Below, piece after piece: positions 7,846 through 16,213 of a DNA stretch of 19,198 bases (within the stretch, counting starts at the first letter, position 1; each line of letters opens with the position of its first letter). Under the pieces are notes generated by a model. That model searched no databases. It was not told the DNA's origin and worked only from the letters and a program-made list of their open reading frames with translations. Source of the DNA: an uncultured Clostridia bacterium. Lineage in GTDB: Bacteria > Bacillota > Clostridia > TANB77 > CAG-508. Both the position numbers and the translations under genes were made by a program. The stretch is from the NCBI GenBank assembly GCA_947631385.1, contig CANRLE010000014.1, forward strand, positions 1 to 19,198. Reading direction: 5' to 3'.

Positions 7846-9282
7846 ATGAAAAAAAATTTAAGAAAGACAAAAATCGTTGGAACAATAGGACCAGCAAGTG
7901 AATATAAATTAAAAGAACTATTTGAAGCTGGACTAAATGTTACTAGAATTAATTATTCTCATGGAGGATGGGATGAGCAATCTGAAAAGACAGAAGAAAT
8001 TATTCGTTTAAGAAAAGAACTTGATTTACCAATTGCGTTGCTTTTAGATATGCAAGGACCAGAAATTAGAACAGGAATGCTAGTAACTGGAAAAAATGAA
8101 AAAATTCAATTAGAAGATGGACAAAAATTTACATTGGTAAATGAAGATATTATTGGAGATAAAGATAGAGTATCAGTAACTTATAAAGAATTATATAGAG
8201 ATGTAAAACCAGGTGCTAAAATATTAATTGATGATGGAGCAATTGAATTAGTTGTTGATGAAATTGTAGACAAAGATATTGTTTGTACAGTAGTACATGG
8301 AAATGGATTAGGAAGTAGAAAAACTATTAACCTACCAGGAACAGCAGTACATTTGCCAGCATTAAAAGAAAAAGATATTCAAGATTTAAAAACTGCTTGT
8401 GAACATGATTATGACTATGTTGCTATGTCATTTACAAGAAATAAAGATGATATTGAACAAGTAAGAAAAGTATTAGATGCAAATGGTGGAAAAGATATTA
8501 AAATTATAACAAAAGTAGAAAATGTAGAAGGACTAGAGCATATGGACGAAATAGTAGAAGCAGCTGATGTCCAAATGATTGCTCGTGGAGATATGGCAAC
8601 AGAAACAGACTTTACAGAACCACCAGTTATGCAAAAAAGATTTATTAAATTGTGTAACAAAGCCGGTAAACCAGCTATAACAGCAACACAAATGTTGGAA
8701 ACAATGACATATAATCCATTACCAACTAGAGCAGAAGCAAGTGACGTAGCTAATGCTATATATGATAGAACAAGTGCTGTTATGCTATCAGGTGAATGTG
8801 CAATGGGTAAATATCCAGTTGAATGTGTAGAAACTATGGTAAAAATAGCAAATAGAGTAGAAAAAGAAATTGACTATTGGAAAAGATTTAAAACAAACGA
8901 GAATTGTGAGATTAATACTCTTGAAGATAAAATTGCATATTCAACAGCAGTTATGGCTATGAACTTAAATGCAGATGCTATTGTATGTTATACAAATACA
9001 GGAGATTCTGCAAGAAGATTATCAGGTTTAGGAGTAGGATGTCCAATTTTAGCTATTACAGATAATAGAAGAACATTTAATCAATTATCTATTGCATGGA
9101 ATGTAACTCCAGTTTATGTAGAAACGAAAGCTGTAATTAATGATATTGTAGCAGAAGGAATTGAAAAATTAAAACAAAAAGAAATATTAGAAAAAGGAGA
9201 CATCGTAGTTGTTGCAGGAGGAGCTAAATGGTTAGCTTCAGTAGAAGATAGTAAAATTATAGGCGGAATTGCCAAAATATAA
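7846..9282 (+). CDS. pyk: Pyruvate kinase
   Basis: Transfers phosphate from phosphoenolpyruvate to ADP, the last step of glycolysis, in the cytoplasm. I choose ATG 7846 behind GGGGAGGA (478 residues). Motifs: TIGPAS, VTRINYSHG, MQGPEIRTG, the catalytic lysine segment IITKVENVEG, the metal and substrate loop MIARGDMATET, ITATQMLETM, PTRAEASDVANAIYDRTSAVMLSGE. ARGDMATETDF departs from the commoner ARGDLGVEI. The protein stops after the allosteric C domain and lacks the extra PEP-utilising domain of Bacillus pyruvate kinase. Monocistronic, with its own promoter and terminator. Confidence 0.97.
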   Translation: MKKNLRKTKIVGTIGPASEYKLKELFEAGLNVTRINYSHGGWDEQSEKTEEIIRLRKELDLPIALLLDMQGPEIRTGMLVTGKNEKIQLEDGQKFTLVNEDIIGDKDRVSVTYKELYRDVKPGAKILIDDGAIELVVDEIVDKDIVCTVVHGNGLGSRKTINLPGTAVHLPALKEKDIQDLKTACEHDYDYVAMSFTRNKDDIEQVRKVLDANGGKDIKIITKVENVEGLEHMDEIVEAADVQMIARGDMATETDFTEPPVMQKRFIKLCNKAGKPAITATQMLETMTYNPLPTRAEASDVANAIYDRTSAVMLSGECAMGKYPVECVETMVKIANRVEKEIDYWKRFKTNENCEINTLEDKIAYSTAVMAMNLNADAIVCYTNTGDSARRLSGLGVGCPILAITDNRRTFNQLSIAWNVTPVYVETKAVINDIVAEGIEKLKQKEILEKGDIVVVAGGAKWLASVEDSKIIGGIAKI

Positions 9283-9291
9283 GTAAGGGAG

Positions 9292-9325
9292 AAAAGGGTA
9301 ATAAAAATTATTATACCCTTTTTTG
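9292..9325 (+). terminator. Intrinsic terminator after pyk
   Basis: AAGGGTA-ATAA (from 9294) pairs with TTAT-TATACCCTT (to 9320), followed by T to 9324. Confidence 0.85.
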
Positions 9326-9386
9326 CTTTATAAAAACATTCATAATGGACGTTCTTCATTTATATCTTTAAATGAGGTGATGTTAT

Positions 9387-10142
9387 ATGAAAATAGTAAC
9401 AATAAAAAAGAAAAGTGTATTAAAAACGATGATGCTAGTCATATTTACAACAATTATCTGTGGAGTTTCAACTTCTTTTGGAATGCAACATTATTACAAT
9501 GTAGACTTTTCAACAGGATTAGTTACAGCCACAACATTAAACGTAAGAAGTGGACCGGGAACTCAATATAAAATTGTGGCAACAGTTAAAAAGAATGAAT
9601 ACATAAGAGTATTTGCAGGAGTTGGAGATTGGTATATTGTTCAAGTTGAAGGAGATTATATTGGAGCAGTTAGCAAGAAATATATAAAAGCAATTTATCC
9701 AAATTCTTCAGGTTCATCCAATTCGTCTAATACAAACCAAAATACACAAACATCAACAATGAATACAGACGAAAATGAAGTTTTTCAGCTAATTAACAAA
9801 CAGAGGACTAATAATGGTTTGCAAGCTTTAAAAATAGACAATGAAGTACAAAGAGTTGCTAGAATAAAAGCAGAAGATATGGTAGCAAATAATTACTTTT
9901 CACATACATCTCCAACTTATGGTTCTCCATTTGATATGCTAAGAAGCTTTAAAATATCTTATAAATCAGCTGGAGAAAATATAGCAGCTAATTCTAGTAA
10001 TAGTGGAGCAGTCAATGCATGGATGAACTCTTCAGGTCACAAAGCTAATATACTAAATAGTAATTTTAACTATACAGGAATTGGTGTAGTAAGCAGTTCT
10101 AAGTATGGAAAGATATTTGTTCAAATATTTATTGGAAAATGA
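9387..10142 (+). CDS. Secreted SH3-CAP domain protein (YkwD-like)
   Basis: The start ATG 9387 follows GAGGTGA. The 251-residue product has a hydrophobic signal or anchor at about 11-33, a bacterial SH3 domain at about 48-110 (ATTLNVRSGPGTQYKIVATV, then WYIVQVEGDYIGAVS), a Ser/Asn/Thr linker at 112-128, and a CAP (SCP/PR1-like) domain at about 129-251: VFQLINKQRTNNGLQAL, ARIKAEDMVANNYFSHTSP, AGENIAA, WMNSSGHKANIL and GIGVV. The His and Glu of the CAP pocket (FSHTSP, AGENIA, SSGHKANIL) are present. The SH3 domain suggests cell-wall binding. Proteins of this type are common in spore formers; their reaction is not established. Confidence 0.9.
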   Translation: MKIVTIKKKSVLKTMMLVIFTTIICGVSTSFGMQHYYNVDFSTGLVTATTLNVRSGPGTQYKIVATVKKNEYIRVFAGVGDWYIVQVEGDYIGAVSKKYIKAIYPNSSGSSNSSNTNQNTQTSTMNTDENEVFQLINKQRTNNGLQALKIDNEVQRVARIKAEDMVANNYFSHTSPTYGSPFDMLRSFKISYKSAGENIAANSSNSGAVNAWMNSSGHKANILNSNFNYTGIGVVSSSKYGKIFVQIFIGK

Positions 10143-10159
10143 AATATTTTAAATAATAA

Positions 10160-10188
10160 TTGTAAATAAAGATTTATTGTGATATACT
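10160..10188 (+). promoter_or_regulatory. Sigma-A promoter of the der-plsY-gpsA operon
   Basis: TTGTAA (10160-10165), 17-base spacer, TATACT (10183-10188) preceded by TGA. Confidence 0.65.
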
Positions 10189-10221
10189 TCAATTACAAAA
10201 TAAAATAAGAAAGGAAAAGAT

Positions 10222-11549
10222 ATGAAGCCAATTGTAGCAATTATACGGAAAACCAAATGTAGGGAAATCCACTTTATTTAACTATCTAGCTGGAAGCAGA
10301 ATATCTATTGTGCAAGACACACCGGGAGTAACAAGAGACAGAGTTTATGCTGAAACCAATTGGAGAGGAAGAAACTTTACATTAATAGATACTGGTGGTA
10401 TTGAACCTGACTCAGAAGATATTATATTATCACAAATGAGAGAACAAGCTAATTTAGCAATTAATATGGCAGATGTTATTTTATTCTTAACAGACATTAG
10501 ACAGGGAGTAACAGCAGCAGACAGAGAAATTGCTTTAATGTTAAAAAAATCTGGAAAACCGATAGTGTTAGTATGTAATAAAGCAGACAATTATGAAAAA
10601 GATAAAGAAGATATTTATGAATTTTATAACTTAGGAATGGGAGATCCATATCCTATTTCAAGCACGAATGCAATAGGAATAGGAGATGTACTAGATAAAA
10701 TATATGAAAGTTTTCCACCAAAAAAAGAAGAAGAGGAAGATGATAAAACTATAAAAGTAGCAGTAATTGGAAAGCCAAATGTAGGAAAATCATCATTAAT
10801 TAATAAAATTTTAGGAGAAAACAGAGCTATTGTAAGTGATATAGCAGGAACTACTCGTGATGCAATTGATACTGAATTTGAAAACAAAAGTGGAAAATAT
10901 GTGTTAATTGATACCGCAGGAATTAGAAGAAAAAACAAAGTAAAAGAATCAATTGAGAAATTCAGTATAATGAGAACATTATTAGCAATAGAAAGAGCTG
11001 ATGTATGTTTAATGATGGTAGATGCAACAGAGCGGAATTACAGAGCAAGATGCTAAAATAGCAGGGGAAGCTCATGAAGCAGGCAAAGGCGTTATAATTG
11101 TAGTAAATAAGTGGGATGCAATAGAAAAGGAAACAGGAACTCTAGAAAAATATAAAAAAGAAGTACAAGAACAATTAAAATATTTGTCATATGCTCCTGT
11201 GTTATTTATATCAGCTAAAACTGGGCAGAGAGTAGACAAACTATTTGACTTAATAAACCATGTAGCAGAACAAAATGCTATGAGAGTTTCAACTTCTATT
11301 TTAAATCAAGTTATAAATGAAGCAATAGCAATTGTTCAGCCACCTACAGATAAAGGAAAGAGATTAAAAATATATTATGGCACACAAGCTTCGACAAAAC
11401 CACCAACTTTTGTTATATTTGTTAATAATAAAGAGTTATTTCATTTTTCTTATGAAAGGTATCTAGTAAATCAAATTAGAAAGGAATTTGGATTGGAAGG
11501 AACGCCTGTGAGAATAATAGTTAGAGAAAAAAATGAAAAAGACATATAA
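10222..11549 (+). CDS. der: Ribosome-assembly GTPase Der (EngA), read through two +1 shifts at CGG
   Basis: Der has two tandem GTPase domains and a KH-like domain and is needed for 50S subunit maturation. ATG 10222 follows AAAGGA and gives MKPIVAII, then CGG (10246-10248); the zero frame would stop after 19 residues. Skipping C10246 gives [16 protein letters not shown] and TPGVTRDR, domain 1 with NKAD. Domain 2 has [16 protein letters not shown] (near residue 180), AGTTRD and [10 protein letters not shown]. At 11033 VDATE is again followed by CGG; skipping C11033 gives [15 protein letters not shown] and the C-terminal KH region to TAA 11547-11549. The corrected protein has 441 residues, against 436 in B. 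subtilis. All GTPase motifs are intact only after both shifts. The gene is first of an operon with plsY 14 bases on. As der is essential in tested bacteria, decay is unlikely unless another copy exists. Confidence 0.93.
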
Positions 11550-11563
11550 AGGAGGAGATAAGA

Positions 11564-12205
11564 ATGGTAGCAAATGTTATTATGGCGATTATTGCCTATT
11601 GCATAGGAAGTGTAAATTTTTCAATTATAATTAGTAAAAAAATGGCAGGATTTGATGTAAGAGAAAAAGGAAGCGGAAATGCAGGAACTACGAACATGTT
11701 ACGAAGTGTAGGGAAAAAAGCTGCTGCAATTACATTGGTATGTGACATTCTAAAAGGAGTTGTAGCAATAATAATTTCTATTATCATTGGAAATATTGTT
11801 AAAGGAGCAAACAAAGAACTATTACTTCAAATTGCTGGAGTGTCAGTTGTTTTAGGACATACCTTCCCAATATTCTTTGGATTTAAAGGAGGAAAAGGTG
11901 TAGCTACATCATTAGGAATTTTATTAATGAGCAATTGGAAAATAGGATTAATTTGTTTGGTATTTGCATTAGTATTAATGATATTAACAAGAATGGTATC
12001 ATTAGGATCTTGTGCAGCAGCAGTATTATTTCCAGTATTAACATTGTTCATAAATGATAGTTATACTGTTTTAACAGATGGAAAAACAGGAAATGTTTAC
12101 TTTATTTATAGTGTAATTTTAGCGGTAATAGTTTTATATAATCATAGAAGCAATATAAAAAGGTTATTGAATGGAACAGAAAATAAAGTAAGTTTTAAAA
12201 AATAA
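11564..12205 (+). CDS. plsY: Glycerol-3-phosphate acyltransferase PlsY
   Basis: Integral membrane enzyme transferring the acyl group from acyl-phosphate to glycerol 3-phosphate, the first step of phospholipid synthesis. ATG 11564 follows AAAGGAGGAG. The 213-residue protein has about five or more hydrophobic segments and the three family motifs: GSGNAGTTNMLRSVGKKAA (about 37-55), GHTFPIFFGFKGGKGVATSLG (about 100-120), and YNHRSNIKRLLNG at the end. It lies between der and gpsA, whose product supplies its substrate. No anomalies. Confidence 0.96.
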   Translation: MVANVIMAIIAYCIGSVNFSIIISKKMAGFDVREKGSGNAGTTNMLRSVGKKAAAITLVCDILKGVVAIIISIIIGNIVKGANKELLLQIAGVSVVLGHTFPIFFGFKGGKGVATSLGILLMSNWKIGLICLVFALVLMILTRMVSLGSCAAAVLFPVLTLFINDSYTVLTDGKTGNVYFIYSVILAVIVLYNHRSNIKRLLNGTENKVSFKK

Positions 12206-12237
12206 ATGCATATATTTAAACAAAGGAGACAAAGAAT

Positions 12238-13221
12238 ATGAGTAAAATTGCAATAATAGGAAGCGGAAGTTGGGGAGTAGCTTTGGCTACACACTTGGCA
12301 AGATGCGGAAATGAAATTAAAATATGGTCTTTTTCTGAAGAAGAAAAAAATTTAATTAACCAAGAAAGGAAGTGTAAATTTTTACCAGATTTAGTTATAA
12401 ACGAAAATATAATATGTTCAAATGATTTTGAAGAAACAATAGAAGGAACAGAATTTATTTTACATGTTACACCATCAAAATTTACAAGGGACACTTTTAA
12501 ACAATATAAACAATATGTTGGTGATAGACCGATTATTATTTGCTCAAAAGGTTTTGAAAGAGAAACATTAAAAACATTAGATGAAGTTATTTTAGAAGAA
12601 TTACCAACTGCGAAAATAGGAGTTTTATCAGGTCCAAGTCATGCAGAAGAAGTATCTATTGCTGTTCCAACAGTTTTAGTTATAGCATCTAAACACCAAG
12701 AAATTTTAAATAAAATACAAGATACATTTATGTGTAATGAAATGAGAATTTATACTTCTCAAGATGTTAAAGGTGTAGAATTAGGAGGAGCATTAAAAAA
12801 TATAATTGCATTTTGTGCCGGAGTAGCAGCAGGGATTGGACTTGGAGATAATAGCTTTGCAGCTCTAATTACAAGAGGATTATCAGAGCTAACCAGATTA
12901 GGCGTAAAACTTGGAGGAGAAAAAGAAACTTTTTATGGTTTAAGTGGACTTGGAGATTTAATAGTAACATGTCTTAGCGAGCATAGCAGAAATAGAAAAG
13001 CAGGAAAGTTAATTGGACAAGGAAAATCATTAGAAGAAACCAAAAAAGAAGTAGGAATGGTTATAGAAAGTATTGACAATATAGAAGTAGCTTATGAGTT
13101 ATGCAAAATAAATAATGTTGATATGCCAATTGTAGAAACAGTATATCAAGTCATTTACGAAAAATTAGATCCACGAGAAGCAGTAAAAAAATTAATGACA
13201 AGAGATAAAAAAAGTGAATAA
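12238..13221 (+). CDS. gpsA: NAD(P)-dependent glycerol-3-phosphate dehydrogenase
   Basis: Cytoplasmic enzyme reducing dihydroxyacetone phosphate to sn-glycerol 3-phosphate for lipid synthesis. ATG 12238 follows AAAGGAGAC. The 327-residue protein starts with the Rossmann dinucleotide motif IAIIGSGSWGVALA, followed by HVTPSKFTRD, SKGFERET, LSGPSHAEEV, the catalytic-lysine segment ELGGALKNIIAFCAGVAAG, and GLSGLGDLIVTCLSEHSRNR. Length is normal for the family. It is 32 bases behind plsY and in the same operon, giving product-to-substrate coupling with PlsY. Glycine codons of the form TGC GGA and AGC GGA put CGG out of frame here without any disturbance. Confidence 0.97.
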   Translation: MSKIAIIGSGSWGVALATHLARCGNEIKIWSFSEEEKNLINQERKCKFLPDLVINENIICSNDFEETIEGTEFILHVTPSKFTRDTFKQYKQYVGDRPIIICSKGFERETLKTLDEVILEELPTAKIGVLSGPSHAEEVSIAVPTVLVIASKHQEILNKIQDTFMCNEMRIYTSQDVKGVELGGALKNIIAFCAGVAAGIGLGDNSFAALITRGLSELTRLGVKLGGEKETFYGLSGLGDLIVTCLSEHSRNRKAGKLIGQGKSLEETKKEVGMVIESIDNIEVAYELCKINNVDMPIVETVYQVIYEKLDPREAVKKLMTRDKKSE

Positions 13222-13265
13222 ATGTAATATAAAAATCAAATAATAAAAAAGAAGGAGAGATTATT

Positions 13266-13871
13266 ATGGAATTTTTTGATAAATTAGGAAAGAAAGCGTC
13301 TGAAGCTTACAAAGTGACAGCAGATAAAACTGGAAAGTTAGCAAAGGAAACTAAGCTTAAATTTAGAATAGGAGAGTTACGAAATCAAATTAATGATGTA
13401 TATGAAGAAATTGGTAAAAAGGTTTATGAAAAACATGTGAGAGAAGAAGATATATGTATCAAAAAAGATTTAGAAGAACAATGTACAAAAATTGATGTTT
13501 TAAGTGATGAAATTGATAGCTTATTAAAAGAATGTTTAGATTTAAAAGATAAAAAACAATGTCAACAATGTTATAAAGAAATTGATAAAGATGTAAAATT
13601 TTGCCCAAATTGTGGAGCAAAACAAACAGACGAACCAGCTAAAGAAGTTGAAGTATTACAAAAATTGCAAAATATAGAAGTAGAAGAGGACAAAGAAACT
13701 GAAAAGGAAATAGTAGAAAATCACTTAGAAGAAGAAATAAAAGAAAAACAAAATGAAAAACAAGAAGATAAAGAGAAAGATAATGATGAAGAAGAAAAAA
13801 CAGATTTAGAAAAGACAGTAGAAATAGAATCTAATGTTCAGCTAGAAGATGATGATGACGATAATGATTAA
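13266..13871 (+). CDS. Zinc-ribbon protein with coiled coil and acidic tail, unknown function
   Basis: ATG 13266 follows AAGAAGGAGAG, 44 bases behind gpsA, so it is probably the last gene of the der operon. The 201-residue product has a basic helical N-terminus (KKASEAYKVTADKTGKLAKE), a coiled coil (about 36-95), one four-cysteine zinc ribbon (Cys99, Cys102, Cys113, Cys116; QCQQCYKE and FCPNCGAK), and a low-complexity Glu/Asp/Lys tail (about 125-201) ending in a run of Asp. There is no signal peptide. The N-terminal part resembles small clostridial zinc-ribbon proteins of unknown role. The function is unknown. Its stop codon overlaps the stop of the convergent gene by 3 bases (13868-13870 against 13869-13871). 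Confidence 0.75.
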   Translation: MEFFDKLGKKASEAYKVTADKTGKLAKETKLKFRIGELRNQINDVYEEIGKKVYEKHVREEDICIKKDLEEQCTKIDVLSDEIDSLLKECLDLKDKKQCQQCYKEIDKDVKFCPNCGAKQTDEPAKEVEVLQKLQNIEVEEDKETEKEIVENHLEEEIKEKQNEKQEDKEKDNDEEEKTDLEKTVEIESNVQLEDDDDDND

Positions 13872-14149
13872 TAAGGAAAACGCTCATATAAATATTTAAT
13901 AATATTATTAGCGTTTTCTTCTGCAACACGAATAAAAACATTTTTATCTAAACAAATCCACATACTAATATTATAATCATCACAATTATCAATAAAAGTA
14001 CCAACAATTTCTGCCAATTCAACTGGATTGGCATATTTTTTTGCCCAACTTAAATTATTTTCTATACCAAAATCAGTATTATAGAAATTAGTTAGAAATC
14101 TATTAATTTCACCATTATTTTGACTATATAAATGAACAGAAACTAGCAT
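13868..14149 (-). CDS. Small conserved-looking hypothetical protein
   Basis: A 93-residue protein with ATG at 14149-14147 behind AGGAGAT. It starts MLVSVHLYSQNNGEINRF and ends IIKYLYERFPY, with LSWAKKYANPVELAEIVGTF and MWICLDKNVFIRV between; the pattern suggests a small alpha/beta cytoplasmic protein. There is no signal peptide or recognisable catalytic motif. Similar small proteins occur, as far as I recall, in many clostridial genomes without known function. The gene is convergent with the zinc-ribbon gene and divergent from the Ser/Gly-rich gene. The end of its coding region contains the hairpin that probably terminates the der operon. Confidence 0.7.
   Translation of the reverse strand: MLVSVHLYSQNNGEINRFLTNFYNTDFGIENNLSWAKKYANPVELAEIVGTFIDNCDDYNISMWICLDKNVFIRVAEENANNIIKYLYERFPY
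13876..13918. terminator. Bidirectional hairpin inside the end of the minus-strand gene
   Basis: GAAAACGCT (13876-13884) pairs with AGCGTTTTC (13910-13918); the AT-rich loop can pair further. T-rich sequence flanks it on the plus strand. It lies within codons for the last residues of the 93-residue protein. Confidence 0.55.
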
Positions 14150-14270
14150 AAAAAATCTCCTAAAAAATCTTTTTATTAGTATAAAAAAATATAATAAAAT
14201 TTATGCATAGAATAAAGTAAAACAAAAATGTAAATACTAGAAAAAATAGAAAATTAGGGAGGTTTTAAAT

Positions 14271-15248
14271 TTGAAAAAATTGAAAAGAATTGGATACATT
14301 ATTTTAATTATAATAGTAGCCATTTTATCATTAACTATTTATACTAATGCAAGCAAAAATGATGAAGAAGATACTAAACAAAAGACACTTGCGGAAGTTA
14401 AGTATGTCGAAGAAAAATTGGCAAGTTTATGCAATAAAATGAATAATATCCAAGTCAAAAATTATAAAGTAATAACATCCGAACTATCTAGAAAAACGAC
14501 GGAAAAATTATCTGAAAATAGCTCATCAGGAAGTGGTTCAGAAGAAAGTTCATCACAAGGAAATTCATCAGGAGGTGGAAGTTCATCTGGTGGAGAAGAA
14601 ACATCAGGTGGAGGAAGTTCATCAGGAAGTAGTTCAACAGGTGGCAATTCATCATCAGGTGGAGAAAGTGGCCAAAATGAAGAAGAAATGCAAAAATTCG
14701 AATTACAATCTAATGGAGTTTTAACAAATAATGATGATATAGATTGGAATACAATAAAAATGGAAATTGAAAATTTATATACTTCAATTCCATCTATTAC
14801 GATGGATTTATATCAAACTAAAATTAACCAAGCAGATATTTTAGCATTTAATAATCAATTTGATAATTTAACTTCTGTTGTAAAAGATGATAAAAAAGAG
14901 CCGATTTTGCAAGAATTAACAAAAGTATATGACTTTTTACCTAAATTTTTAAAAGCATCTGAACAAGAAGAATTATATACCACAATTATTGAAACCAAAA
15001 ATAATGTTATAAAAGCTTATTCAAAATTAGATAGTGATAATTGGGAAGAAATTTCAAATGATGTAAAAAATGCAATTAACTCATATTCTAAGTTGTTGAC
15101 TAATACAACAATACCTAAGGAAAAGCAATATAATATTAGTAAAATCTATGTAATGTTAAACGAATTACAAAACGCAGTCAATTTACAAGATGCAACAGTT
15201 TTTCTAGTAAAATATAAAAATTTAGTAGAAGAATTTGGTAATATATGA
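14271..15248 (+). CDS. Membrane-anchored Ser/Gly-rich protein of unknown function
   Basis: The start is TTG 14271, placed behind GGGAGG; no suitable ATG is near. The 325-residue product has a positively charged N-terminus and one hydrophobic segment (about 7-25), a helical stretch (30-80), a Ser/Gly/Glu low-complexity region (about 84-140, built from variations of SSGGG), and a C-terminal helical domain (about 145-325) with repeated Leu/Ile/Tyr and no cysteine. This suggests an anchored extracytoplasmic protein whose flexible linker presents a helical domain. I do not recognise the family. It is a single gene between two opposed units; the next gene has its own promoter. Confidence 0.65.
   Translation: MKKLKRIGYIILIIIVAILSLTIYTNASKNDEEDTKQKTLAEVKYVEEKLASLCNKMNNIQVKNYKVITSELSRKTTEKLSENSSSGSGSEESSSQGNSSGGGSSSGGEETSGGGSSSGSSSTGGNSSSGGESGQNEEEMQKFELQSNGVLTNNDDIDWNTIKMEIENLYTSIPSITMDLYQTKINQADILAFNNQFDNLTSVVKDDKKEPILQELTKVYDFLPKFLKASEQEELYTTIIETKNNVIKAYSKLDSDNWEEISNDVKNAINSYSKLLTNTTIPKEKQYNISKIYVMLNELQNAVNLQDATVFLVKYKNLVEEFGNI
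14520..14675 (+). repeat. Degenerate Ser/Gly-coding repeat
   Basis: Imperfect tandem copies of TCATCAGGTGGAGGAAGT-like units encode the Ser/Gly linker. Such tracts can change length by slippage. Confidence 0.6.
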
Positions 15249-15252
15249 CATC

Positions 15253-15281
15253 TTGACAAATAAATTTATGATAGATATAAT
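15253..15281 (+). promoter_or_regulatory. Consensus sigma-A promoter of the DUF362-TSCPD unit
   Basis: TTGACA (15253-15258), 17-base spacer, TATAAT (15276-15281), an exact consensus. AGATA and TATCT flank TAAT across the -10, a possible small operator. Confidence 0.85.
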
Positions 15282-15314
15282 TATCTAAAGATAAATAGAG
15301 AAAGAAGGGATAAA

Positions 15315-16193
15315 ATGGAAAAATCAAAAGTTTATTTTATAAAAGAGATAAATCCAGAAAACCTAATTAAAATTTATGAAGCTGTGGGAAAAGAATTAAC
15401 AGGAAGAGTAGCAGTTAAAATTTCAACAGGAGAGCCGGGAGGTCATAATTTCTTAAATCCAAACTTGATTAAAAATCTAGTAAATAAGTTAAATGGAACA
15501 ATAGTAGAATGTAATACAGCATATGCAGGTAGAAGAAATACAACAGAAGAACATTGGAAAGCAATTAAAGAGCATGGTTTTATGGACATAGCCAAAGTTG
15601 ATATAATGGATGAAGAAGGAGATATGCCAATACCAGTAAAAAATGGTATCCATTTAAAAGAAAATTATGTAGGAGCGCATTTAGCAAACTATGACTCTAT
15701 GCTTATGCTATCACATTTTAAAGGACATGCTATGGGAGGCTTTGGAGGTGCACTTAAAAATATGTCAATTGGAGTAGCATCATCAGGAGGAAAAGCATGG
15801 ATTCATACGGCAGGAAAAACTAGAATTCCAGATGAATTGTGGAGCAATATACCAGAACAAGACCATTTCTTAGAATCTATGGCTGAAGCAGATGAATCAG
15901 TAATTGACTACATGAAAGCAAATATAGTTTATATTAATGTAATAAACAATCTTTCTATTGATTGCGATTGTGATAGTAATCCAGAAGCACCATGTATGGC
16001 TGATATTGGTGTAATGGCATCAACAGATCCTGTTGCAATAGATAAAGCAAGTTTAGACTTTGTATATGCTTCAGAAGATGAAGGAAAACAAAGATTAATT
16101 AATAGAATTGAAGAAAAACATGGAATTCATACTATAGAACATGCAGAAAAATTAGGAATAGGAACAACAAACTATGACATAATAAATTTATAA
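15315..16193 (+). CDS. DUF362 family protein
   Basis: ATG 15315 follows GAAGGGA. The 292-residue product carries the DUF362 pattern: VAVKISTGEPGGHNFLNP, CNTAYAGRRNTTEEHWKAI, MLMLSHFKGHAMGGFGGALKN and ADIGVMASTDPVAIDKASLD. The ferredoxin-type cluster domain found at the end of many DUF362 proteins is missing; instead there is a Cys/Asp cluster, IDCDCDSNPEAPC (about 215-227), which could bind metal. The function of the family is not established; redox or iron-sulphur roles have been proposed. It is 20 bases ahead of the TSCPD gene and in the same unit. Confidence 0.85.
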   Translation: MEKSKVYFIKEINPENLIKIYEAVGKELTGRVAVKISTGEPGGHNFLNPNLIKNLVNKLNGTIVECNTAYAGRRNTTEEHWKAIKEHGFMDIAKVDIMDEEGDMPIPVKNGIHLKENYVGAHLANYDSMLMLSHFKGHAMGGFGGALKNMSIGVASSGGKAWIHTAGKTRIPDELWSNIPEQDHFLESMAEADESVIDYMKANIVYINVINNLSIDCDCDSNPEAPCMADIGVMASTDPVAIDKASLDFVYASEDEGKQRLINRIEEKHGIHTIEHAEKLGIGTTNYDIINL

Positions 16194-16213
16194 ATATAGA
16201 GGAGTTGTAAAAA

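Noticed and set aside
9323..9571. Open frame of 82 codons overlapping the start of the CAP protein gene
   Set aside because: It starts inside the pyk terminator region, has no ribosome site and no recognisable motif; the overlapping frame has a signal peptide and SH3 domain.
1480..11549. Simple pseudogenes for spoIIP and der
   Set aside because: Except at CGG the frames are free of stops and all motifs are conserved. der is essential in studied bacteria and heads a healthy operon.
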